Shown in pieces: positions 7,014 to 13,475 of a stretch of 20,011 nucleotides of DNA. The position numbers and the translations under genes are program-made. Positions within the stretch are counted from its first letter, which is position 1. Every line of letters begins with the position of its first letter. The stretch is from an uncultured Oscillospiraceae bacterium (GTDB lineage Bacteria; Bacillota; Clostridia; Oscillospirales; Oscillospiraceae): assembly GCA_910588135.1 (NCBI GenBank), contig CAJUOT010000051.1:1-20011 (forward strand), written 5' to 3'. The notes beneath the pieces are model-generated. The model was not told where the DNA came from and did no database searches. It saw only the letters and a list, made by a program, of their open reading frames with translations.

Positions 7014-7045
7014 TGTCCCTGGTCGTTCACAGGAGGACAGGAAAG

Positions 7046-7080
7046 CCCGGCCGCATGAAACAATCATGCGGCCGGCTTTC
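7046..7080 (-). terminator. Terminator-like hairpin after the arc operon
   Basis: A perfect 11-bp stem, CCGGCCGCATG (7047-7057) with CATGCGGCCGG (7065-7075), has a 7-base loop. On the minus strand it is followed by GGCTTTCC, a short T tract, so termination may be only partial. It lies about 50 bp after the carrier gene stop codon. Confidence 0.6.
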
Positions 7081-7123
7081 CCTATGTTGAGAGAGGGGAA
7101 AATGCAAGCGCAGGTCAGGTACG

Positions 7124-8590
7124 TCAGCTCAACACCAGCATGGCCACGGTGAGCACCACGGCGGAGAACACCGCGATGACGGCCAGCAGCTTGGCGGCCC
7201 ACTTCACCCAGGTGTCCCAGGGAATCCGGGCCAGGGCCAGACCGCCCATGATGAAGCCGCAGGTGGGAGTGAACAGGTTGACGAAGCCGTTGGCGGCCAC
7301 GTTGATCATGATGGAGGTCTCCACGGACCAGCCCATGCCCGCCACGATGGGGGAGACGATGGGGGCGGACAGGCTGGCCAGACCGGAGGAGGACGGCACC
7401 AGGAAGCTCAGGCCCACATGGAGCACGTAGTCCAGGAACCCAAAGATGGGGGCGGGCAGGCCGGAGGCGGTCAGACCGGTGATGGACGCCTCTACCAGCC
7501 AGGTGCCCAGGCCGGTGGTGGCCATGATGACGGTGGTGGCACGGGCCAGGGCGATGACCAGGTTGACGGAGATCATGTCGGTGAAGCCGTTGATCACGCA
7601 GGGCATAAACTTTTTCTTGTCGTCCAGGCCGATGAAGCCCATCACAAAGCCCATCAGCAGGAACCAAGTGGCCGCGTCATCGAACCACCAGTCGCCCAGC
7701 GGGTTGCCGGTGAGGAAGGCGGAGAAGCCCAGGCCGTTGTAAATCCCTTCGTTCAAACTGCCCCAGGGGATGAAGCCCAGAATCTGCACCACGAAGGACA
7801 GGGCGAACACGATCAGCACGGCCTTCTGCTTGCCGGTGAGGCGCACGTTGTCGTCGATCTCGGTGGAGGTGCCGTAGGCCTCGGTGCACTCCTTGATCTG
7901 CTCGGAGGTGAAGATGGAGCCCTTGCCGTTCTTCACCTTCTTGGCGTAGGCGGTGACAAACAGGGCGGAGAGGACGAAGGTGCCCAGCCACAGGATGATG
8001 GCCAGCACGTACACGGTGCCCATGTTCACATCCACGCCCGCGTCAACCGCGGCAGAGACCGCGGCGCCGGTGGCAAAGGGGTTGATGGTGGAGCCCAGCA
8101 CACCGGTGCCGGCGCCCAGCAGAACGGTGGCCGCGCCCACCAGCGGGTCAAAGCCGGCGGCCACCATGGTGGCGGCCAGCAGGATATAGAATCCCACGGT
8201 CTCCTCGCCCATGCCGTAGGTGGTGCCGCCCACGGAGAACAGGAACATCAGAATCCAGACCAGCACCAGTTCCTTGCCCTTGAGCTTTTTCACCAGCACG
8301 TGAATGCCGGTCTCCAGGGCGCCGGTGGCGTTCAGGATGGACAGGAAAATACCCAGGCAGAACACGAAGCCGATCACGTCCCCGGCGTCATGCCAGCCGG
8401 CGATGGGGGCCATGAGGATGTCGCTGAGGGAGGCCCCCGTCACCGCCATCTCCACCGCCTCGCCGGTCTCCTCGTCAAAGCCGGTGTAGGTCTGTCCGCT
8501 GGCGATCCAGGTGACGACAGACACCACCAGCAGAACGGCCAGCAGAATCAGGAAGGTATTTAACGAGCGTCTTTTTTTCTTTTCTGCCAT
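7124..8590 (-). CDS. YfcC/ArcD-type membrane carrier, probable arginine/ornithine antiporter
   Basis: This 488-residue integral membrane protein has about 11-12 hydrophobic segments. A short basic cytoplasmic N-terminus (MAEKKKRRSLNTF) precedes the first of them. It matches the YfcC branch of the ArcD basic amino acid antiporter / C4-dicarboxylate anaerobic carrier families. Conserved parts include GGTTYGMGEETVGFY (near 121-135), GAGTGVLGSTINPFATG (about 160-176) and LVPSSSGLASLSAPIVSP (near 395-412). AAGGAG stands 9 bases before the ATG. As the last gene after arcA, arcB and arcC it most likely exchanges arginine for ornithine, which the pathway needs. The substrate is inferred from context, since YfcC relatives carry various substrates. 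Confidence 0.85.
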   Translation of the reverse strand: MAEKKKRRSLNTFLILLAVLLVVSVVTWIASGQTYTGFDEETGEAVEMAVTGASLSDILMAPIAGWHDAGDVIGFVFCLGIFLSILNATGALETGIHVLVKKLKGKELVLVWILMFLFSVGGTTYGMGEETVGFYILLAATMVAAGFDPLVGAATVLLGAGTGVLGSTINPFATGAAVSAAVDAGVDVNMGTVYVLAIILWLGTFVLSALFVTAYAKKVKNGKGSIFTSEQIKECTEAYGTSTEIDDNVRLTGKQKAVLIVFALSFVVQILGFIPWGSLNEGIYNGLGFSAFLTGNPLGDWWFDDAATWFLLMGFVMGFIGLDDKKKFMPCVINGFTDMISVNLVIALARATTVIMATTGLGTWLVEASITGLTASGLPAPIFGFLDYVLHVGLSFLVPSSSGLASLSAPIVSPIVAGMGWSVETSIMINVAANGFVNLFTPTCGFIMGGLALARIPWDTWVKWAAKLLAVIAVFSAVVLTVAMLVLS

Positions 8591-8631
8591 GACAATCTCT
8601 CCTTCTTAGCTTATATTATAGTCGTTTCCGC

Positions 8632-9570
8632 TTACTTTTCAACCACCGTTCCCGTTTTGCCGTCCAGCGCCTCGGCGGCGCGGGCCAGAGACGTGATGAG
8701 GGCGGTTCCGCCGTGGGTGTTGCTGGCGACAAACTCCATGCAGGACTGAACCTTGGGCAGCATGCTGCCGGGGGCGAACTGGCCCTGCTTGATATACTCC
8801 TCCGCCTCGGCCAGGGTCATGGAGGGCAGTTCCCGCTGGTCGGGCTTGTTGAAGTTGACGCACACCCGGTCTACCGCGGTGAGGATGATGAGCTGGTCGG
8901 CCTTCACGTCCCGGGCCAGCAGGGAGCTGGCCCGGTCCTTGTCGATGACGGCGGCCACGCCCTTCAGGCCGCCCTCGGTCTCCACGACGGGGATGCCGCC
9001 CCCGCCCACGGTGATGACGATGACGCCGGCGGAGACCAGCTGCTCCACCGTCTCAATCTCCACGATGCGCTTGGGAATGGGGGAGGGCACCACCCGGCGG
9101 TATCCGCGGCCGGAGTCCTCCACGAAGGTGAAGCCCTTTTCCGCCGCGATGGCGTCGGCCTCCTCCTTGGTGTAGAAGCTGCCCACGGGCTTGGTGGGAT
9201 GCTGGAAGCCGGGGTCGGACTCGTCCACCACCACCTGGGTGACCACGGTGGCGCAGGCCTTGCGGATGCCGCGGGCCTTGAGCTCGTCCTGGATGGCCTG
9301 CTGGAGGTGGTAGCCGATATAGCCCTGGGTCATGGCTCCGCACTCGGGGAAGGGCATATAGGGAGTATTCCCGCCCTTGTTGGCAGAGAACTCCATGGCC
9401 AGGTTGATCATGCCCACCTGGGGGCCGTTGCCGTGGCCAATGATGACGTCATAGCCCTTTTCCACCAGATCCACGATGGGCTTGGCGGTGCCTTTCACCA
9501 GCTCCAGCTGCTGCTCGGGGGTATTGCCCAGGGCGTTTCCGCCCAGGGCCACTACAATACGCTTACCCAT
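8632..9570 (-). CDS. arcC: Carbamate kinase
   Basis: This 312-residue cytoplasmic enzyme transfers phosphate from carbamoyl phosphate to ADP, giving ATP, CO2 and ammonia. It is the energy-yielding last step of the deiminase pathway. The amino acid kinase fold is clear: KRIVVALGGNALG at the N-terminus, IIGHGNGPQVGM (near 45-56), ITVGGGGIPVV in the middle and AAVIDKDRASSLLA, the nucleotide and substrate loops of carbamate kinases. The ATG at 9570 fits AAGGGTG seven bases upstream better than the ATG two codons earlier (9576), which nearly touches that site. It follows arcB by about 12 bp and precedes the carrier gene by 41 bp. Confidence 0.96.
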   Translation of the reverse strand: MGKRIVVALGGNALGNTPEQQLELVKGTAKPIVDLVEKGYDVIIGHGNGPQVGMINLAMEFSANKGGNTPYMPFPECGAMTQGYIGYHLQQAIQDELKARGIRKACATVVTQVVVDESDPGFQHPTKPVGSFYTKEEADAIAAEKGFTFVEDSGRGYRRVVPSPIPKRIVEIETVEQLVSAGVIVITVGGGGIPVVETEGGLKGVAAVIDKDRASSLLARDVKADQLIILTAVDRVCVNFNKPDQRELPSMTLAEAEEYIKQGQFAPGSMLPKVQSCMEFVASNTHGGTALITSLARAAEALDGKTGTVVEK

Positions 9571-9582
9571 GACCATGCACCC

Positions 9583-10575
9583 TTACTTCAGCGTGGCGTA
9601 CATCACGGCCTTGATGGTGTGCATACGGTTCTCGGCCTCGTCGAACTGGCGGGCCTGCTTGCCCAGGAACACGTCGTCGGTGACCTCCATGGCGGGCAGG
9701 TTGAACTTCTGGTAGATATCCTCGCCGGTGGTGGTCTCCCGGTCGTGGAAGGAGGGCAGGCAGTGCAGGAAGATGGCGGTGGGCTTGGCCTGGGCCATCA
9801 GCTCCTTGTTCACCTGGTAGGGCCGCAGCAGCTTGATGCGCTCCGCCCAGATCTCGTCGGGCTCGCCCATGGACACCCAGATGTCGGTGTACAGCACGTC
9901 GCAGTCCTTCGCGCCCTGCTTCACGTCGTCGGTCAGCTCGATGGTGGCGCCAGTCTCGGCGGCCACGGCCTTGCATTTCTCCACCAGGTCGGCGGCGGGC
10001 ATAAGCTCCTTGGGGCCGCAGGCGCAGAAGTGCATCCCCAGCTTGGCGCAGACGACCATCAGAGAGTTGGCCACGTTGTTGCGGGCGTCGCCGAAGAAGG
10101 TGAGCTTGCGGCCGCGCACATCGCCGAACTCCTCCTTCACGGTGAGGATGTCGGCCAGCATCTGGGTGGGATGGAAGGCGTCGGTCAGGCCGTTCCAGAC
10201 GGGCACGCCGGAGTAGCGGGCCAGATCCTCCACCACGGACTGCTTGAAGCCGCGGTACTCAATGCCGTCGTACATCCGGCCCAGCACCTTGGCGGTGTCC
10301 GCCAGGGACTCCTTCTTGCCCATCTGGGAGGAGCCGGGGTCCAGGAAGGTGACGCCCATGCCCAGGTCGCGGGCGCCCACTTCAAACGCGCAGCGGGTGC
10401 GGGTGGAGGTCTTTTCAAACAGCAGCACCACTTGCTTGCCGGTGAGCCACTTGTGCTCCACGCCGTTGTTCTTCATGCGCTTGAATTCGGCGGACAGGTC
10501 CAGCATATAGTTGATCTCGGCGGGGGTGAAGTCCAGCAGGGTCAGAAAGCTCCTGCCGCGAATGTTGATACCCAT
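9583..10575 (-). CDS. arcB: Ornithine carbamoyltransferase (catabolic role by context)
   Basis: The 330 residues have both signature motifs. FEKTSTRTRCAFE (STRTR at 57-61) binds carbamoyl phosphate, and HCLPSFHD (271-278) binds ornithine through Cys272. The family interconverts citrulline plus phosphate with ornithine plus carbamoyl phosphate, usually as a trimer. The sequence does not by itself separate the anabolic form (ArgF) from the catabolic one (ArcB). Its place between arcA and arcC argues for the catabolic direction, although ArgR nearby leaves room for a dual role. AGGAGG stands 9 bases before the ATG. The gap to arcA is 45 bp and to arcC about 12 bp, so it is co-transcribed. Confidence 0.95.
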   Translation of the reverse strand: MGINIRGRSFLTLLDFTPAEINYMLDLSAEFKRMKNNGVEHKWLTGKQVVLLFEKTSTRTRCAFEVGARDLGMGVTFLDPGSSQMGKKESLADTAKVLGRMYDGIEYRGFKQSVVEDLARYSGVPVWNGLTDAFHPTQMLADILTVKEEFGDVRGRKLTFFGDARNNVANSLMVVCAKLGMHFCACGPKELMPAADLVEKCKAVAAETGATIELTDDVKQGAKDCDVLYTDIWVSMGEPDEIWAERIKLLRPYQVNKELMAQAKPTAIFLHCLPSFHDRETTTGEDIYQKFNLPAMEVTDDVFLGKQARQFDEAENRMHTIKAVMYATLK

Positions 10576-10620
10576 GGTTTTGTTCCTCCTAAATTTTGAT
10601 TGGATTTTGGTACGGCGCCT

Positions 10621-11853
10621 TTATTCTGCCCGGATCAGGGGCATGGACATACACCGCGGGCCGCCGCGGCCGCGGGAAAGTTCGGCGGAGGGCATCTCCA
10701 GGACGGTGAGCCCCGCGTCGCGCAGGATGGCGTTGGACACGTCGTTGCGCTGGTAGACCACGATCTTGCCCGGGGCGATGCACAGGGTGTTGGAGCCGTC
10801 GTTCCACTGCTCGCGGGCCGCCGCGATCAGGTCGTCGCCGCCGCAGTAGATCAGCTGCACGTTGTCCACATGGGTGTACTTTTCCAGGATGCTCTTCAGG
10901 TCGGAGTCCACCCGCTTGATGCGCAGGTCGGCGGGGTCGTCCTGGCCCGGGGTGATCTCGTACACGGTGAGGGGGCCCAGTATGGCGGGGTGGACGGTAT
11001 ACTTGTCCACATCAATCTGGGTGAACACGGTGTCCAGGTGCATGAACGCGCGGCACACGGGGATATCGAAGGCCAGCACGGTGCGGATCTTGGCGTCGGG
11101 GTCCTTGAACAGGTTGCGGGCCGCCGCCTCGATGCCGTCGGGGGAGGTGCGCTGGGAGATGCCGATGGCCAGGGTGTCCTCGGTGAGGTTGAGCACGTCG
11201 CCGCCCTCGATGTTGGCGTGGAGGTCCCGGTCGTAGTAGCGGGTCACCAGGCCCTCGAAGTCGGGGTGGTACTTGAAGATATAGTCGGCGTAAATGGTCT
11301 CGCGGCAGCGGGTGACGGAGTACATCCGGTGCAGGAACACGCCGGTGCCCACGCTGGCGAAGGGGTCGCGGGTGAAATACAGGTTGGGCATGGGGTCCAC
11401 CACCAGGTCGTCGGGCGGGGCGATCAGGTCCTGCAGGGAATAGGCGTGGGCGGCGGCGCCCATCTCCTTCAGCGTGATGCCCTCCATGGTCTTTTCCACC
11501 AGAGCCTTGCCCTTGAAGTGGCTGGTGAGGTACTTGAGGCACTCATCCTGCCAGCGCATGGTCTTGATGTTGCCCTCAAACAGCCACTGGCGCAGGAAGG
11601 GCTCCACCAGCTTGGGGTTGAGGCTGAGCACGTCGGTCATCAGGTCTTCCAGATAGACCACCTCGGCGCCGTTGTCGCGGAGAATCTGGGCGAAGGCGTC
11701 ATGCTCCTCCTGGGCGACCTTCAGGAAGGGGATATCATCGAACAGCAGCTCAGGCAGGCGGTCGGGGGTGAGGTTCAGCAGCTCCTTGCCGGGGCGGTGC
11801 AGCAGCACCTTTTTCAGCGGATTGATCTCGCTTCTGACACAAATACCTTTCAT
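10621..11853 (-). CDS. arcA: Arginine deiminase
   Basis: The 410-residue enzyme hydrolyses arginine to citrulline and ammonia, the first step of the pathway. All catalytic elements of the guanidino-group-modifying fold are visible: FTRDPF with Asp163, NIEGGDV with Glu216, HLDTVFT with His272 and the terminal PRCMSMPL with nucleophile Cys401. The N-terminus VRSEINPLKKVLLHRPG is typical. The start at 11853 has AGGAGG four bases upstream. The open frame continues 96 bp further upstream, but that part lacks family similarity. It is the first gene of arcA-arcB-arcC-carrier and has a leader of about 100 bases or more, so it sets operon expression. Confidence 0.97.
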   Translation of the reverse strand: MKGICVRSEINPLKKVLLHRPGKELLNLTPDRLPELLFDDIPFLKVAQEEHDAFAQILRDNGAEVVYLEDLMTDVLSLNPKLVEPFLRQWLFEGNIKTMRWQDECLKYLTSHFKGKALVEKTMEGITLKEMGAAAHAYSLQDLIAPPDDLVVDPMPNLYFTRDPFASVGTGVFLHRMYSVTRCRETIYADYIFKYHPDFEGLVTRYYDRDLHANIEGGDVLNLTEDTLAIGISQRTSPDGIEAAARNLFKDPDAKIRTVLAFDIPVCRAFMHLDTVFTQIDVDKYTVHPAILGPLTVYEITPGQDDPADLRIKRVDSDLKSILEKYTHVDNVQLIYCGGDDLIAAAREQWNDGSNTLCIAPGKIVVYQRNDVSNAILRDAGLTVLEMPSAELSRGRGGPRCMSMPLIRAE

Positions 11854-12107
11854 GGCTCCTCCTATTTTGTGGAATACATGAATATATTTTTGGCCTGCCA
11901 CCTGCGCGCACCAGTGCGGCCAAATCATGACCATATTTATAGTACCCAAATTGGGGAAAATATGATGGACGTTTCCCTTGACAAGAATTGTATATTTCGG
12001 CTAAATTATCCTGGGGTTATTCCAGGGATTTTGCGCGCTATGACGGGGCCCCTCCTGTCACATCGCACAAAAGGCCGGAAAACCCCCGCTGGGCGGCCGG
12101 CCCCGCC
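11854..12107. other. Intergenic region upstream of arcA, no gene seen
   Basis: This AT-rich stretch next to arcA turns GC-rich towards the CheY-gene terminator. It holds the arcA ribosome binding site and the candidate promoters. A CATGAATA half-site (11877-11884) resembles half of the Bacillus ARG box, and TTGTATATTT (11988-11997) shares its first nine bases with the ARG-box-like site upstream of argR. A small CCTGG/CCAGG hairpin lies at 12010-12026. No supportable coding region was found. Confidence 0.5.
11957..11984 (-). promoter_or_regulatory. Candidate arcA operon promoter
   Basis: On the minus strand, -35 TTGTCA (11984-11979, 5 of 6 consensus) and -10 TATTTT (11962-11957, 4 of 6) are separated by 16 bp. 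Transcription would start near 11950, giving a leader of about 95-100 bases. The same bases read on the plus strand give TTGACA (11978-11983), so two opposed -35 elements overlap here. The assignment is tentative. Confidence 0.35.
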
Positions 12108-12149
12108 TGAAAAAATACCGGGCCGGAGGAGATCATCCTCCGGCCCGGT
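12108..12149 (-). terminator. Strong terminator of the kinase-CheX-CheY operon
   Basis: A perfect 14-bp stem, ACCGGGCCGGAGGA (12117-12130) with TCCTCCGGCCCGGT (12136-12149), has a 5-base loop. On the minus strand it is followed by ATTTTTTCAGG. It lies about 30 bp after the stop codon of the last receiver gene and insulates the signalling genes from the arc operon. Confidence 0.85.
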
Positions 12150-12177
12150 CCTCTTGATTCTTCCGCGCGGGGCGGGG

Positions 12178-12540
12178 CTACGACAGGGCCTCGCCAAACA
12201 CCCGCACCAGCTGTTCCTGGTGAAACGGCTTCTCCACAAAGCCCCTGGCGCCGATGGCCTTCGCCCGGTCAAAGGTGTCCCCATACGCCAGGGAGGACAC
12301 CATCACGATCCTCGCGTCCGGGTTGTTTTTCAGGATGATCTCCGCGGCGTCCAGCCCGTCCATCCCCCGCATGATGATATCCATCGTCACCAGGTCCGGC
12401 TTCACCGCGGCATACTGCTCAATGGCATCCTCCCCGCTGCGGCAGTAGGCCGCGACCTCGTAATCCGTGCCCTCCAGAACATCCTCAAGCTGAACTCTGA
12501 CCAGCCGGGAGTCGTCCACTACCATAATCCGCTTCCTCAT
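12178..12540 (-). CDS. CheY-like single-domain response regulator
   Basis: The 120 residues form one receiver domain and nothing else. The acidic pocket is Asp9-Asp10, the phospho-acceptor is Asp54 (DLVTMDIIMRGMDG), the switch Ser is Ser82 and the conserved lysine is Lys104 (VEKPF), so all working residues are present. GGAGGAAGG stands upstream of the ATG. Without an output domain it must act by protein contact, as CheY does on the flagellar motor, or pass phosphate on in a relay. It is the last gene of the unit, 18 bp after the CheX-like gene, whose product is a natural candidate for its phosphatase. The kinase encoded upstream is its likely phosphate source. Confidence 0.93.
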   Translation of the reverse strand: MRKRIMVVDDSRLVRVQLEDVLEGTDYEVAAYCRSGEDAIEQYAAVKPDLVTMDIIMRGMDGLDAAEIILKNNPDARIVMVSSLAYGDTFDRAKAIGARGFVEKPFHQEQLVRVFGEALS

Positions 12541-12558
12541 CTGATATCCTTCCTCCTG

Positions 12559-13047
12559 TTATCCCTGGTTTGGGGCGGCCCCGCCCTCATGGGCACGGGG
12601 TACGTGGTGAATGAGCTGCGCGCCGTCGCTGTGCTCATCGGAATAGGTGAGAACAAACTGCACCTCCTGCCCCTCCGGCTCATAGCGCCCATGGTAGAAC
12701 GTGGGCGGGCCAAAGTGGGCCGGCACCTGCGTCGCCCGGAACATCGCCCCCGCAATTTTTCCGCACAGCACGTTGAGGTATTCCTTGCTGAACTCCTCCA
12801 GATCCTCCGGCGTGACCTCGTCCTCGTGAAAGGAGTTGCAGGCCATGCGGGAGAGCAGCCTTGTGTCGGCGCAGAGGGTGAGACTGGTGGAAAAGCCTTT
12901 GTCAAAGGTGATGTGGACGGTGCACAGGTCCTCTCCGAGCGGCTGGTCCCCCTGGTGCAGGCGCACGCCGGCGGTCCGCTCCGTCACGTCCTGAAGGGCC
13001 TGGTCGAGAATCTGCGCCAGCCCTTCCTTTGTCATGGCAGTATTCAT
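12559..13047 (-). CDS. CheX-like CheY-phosphatase family protein
   Basis: The 162-residue soluble protein fits the CheX/CheC/FliY group. The key helix reads EEFSKEYLNVLCGKIAG (about 94-110). It holds the Glu-x2-Asn pair that orients the attacking water when these proteins dephosphorylate CheY-P. In the family pattern [D/S]-x3-E-x2-N the first position here is Glu, a mild deviation. Only one such helix is evident, as in CheX; CheC usually has two. The N-terminal strand region and the C-terminal PEGQEVQFVLTYSDE fit the alpha/beta fold. It sits between two stand-alone receiver genes, which suggests it removes their phosphate. The last 15 or so residues are low in structure. Assignment is by motif and context. 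Confidence 0.75.
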   Translation of the reverse strand: MNTAMTKEGLAQILDQALQDVTERTAGVRLHQGDQPLGEDLCTVHITFDKGFSTSLTLCADTRLLSRMACNSFHEDEVTPEDLEEFSKEYLNVLCGKIAGAMFRATQVPAHFGPPTFYHGRYEPEGQEVQFVLTYSDEHSDGAQLIHHVPRAHEGGAAPNQG

Positions 13048-13067
13048 CTGTCAAATCCCCCGCCCTG

Positions 13068-13475
13068 TCACAAATGTCCGCCGTCGCCGGACTCCAGAAC
13101 CCGCCGGATCCGGTTCAGCAGGTCGTCTGGGGCGAAGGGCTTCAAAATATAGTCCTGTATACCCAGGGTGATGCCCTCCAGAACGGAGTTCTTGTCCTCC
13201 ATCGCGGTCAGCATAATCACCGGGATGTCGGCCCGGTCCGGCATATCCCGCAGCTCCCGCAGCGTCTCATAGCCATTCTTGGGCGCCATCCGGATGTCCA
13301 GCAGGATCAGATCCGGCTTCACCTTTTCCAGATACCGCAGGGCCCGCGTCCCGGAGTTCACCGTCACCACGTCGTAATACTTCCCCAGGGTATCCGTTAT
13401 CCGCAGCAGCACAGTCGCCGCGTCGTCTACCGCCAAAATGACTTTTCGGTCGGCCCTTCTGCCCGACTGCATCAT
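13068..13475 (-). CDS. Single-domain response regulator
   Basis: The 135 residues form a receiver domain with a short basic N-terminal tail and no output domain. Asp17-Asp18 form the metal site, Asp60 accepts phosphate (LILLDIRMAPKNG), Thr90 is the switch residue (IMLTAMED) and Lys112 (LKPF) completes the set. The gene overlaps the kinase gene by 4 bp (ATGA, 13472-13475), which indicates coupled translation and a tight functional link. The most likely phosphate source is the Hpt domain of that kinase. It is only loosely similar to the CheY-like protein two genes on, so they are probably not duplicates with the same job. Confidence 0.92.
   Translation of the reverse strand: MMQSGRRADRKVILAVDDAATVLLRITDTLGKYYDVVTVNSGTRALRYLEKVKPDLILLDIRMAPKNGYETLRELRDMPDRADIPVIMLTAMEDKNSVLEGITLGIQDYILKPFAPDDLLNRIRRVLESGDGGHL

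Noticed and set aside
11854..11949. In-frame upstream extension of arcA by 32 codons
   Set aside because: The extension covers AT-rich promoter and leader DNA, has no family similarity, and the ATG at 11853 has an AGGAGG immediately upstream.
12001..12100. A small plus-strand gene or sRNA downstream of TTGACA at 11978
   Set aside because: The -35 is good, but the -10 is only 4 of 6 with 18-bp spacing and no ribosome binding site or coding signal follows. Kept only as a note in the findings.
8713..13152. Long plus-strand frames antisense to arcC, arcB, arcA and the receiver genes
   Set aside because: They are antisense shadows of conserved arginine deiminase pathway and receiver genes, with low-complexity His/Gly/Val-rich translations and no ribosome binding sites of note.
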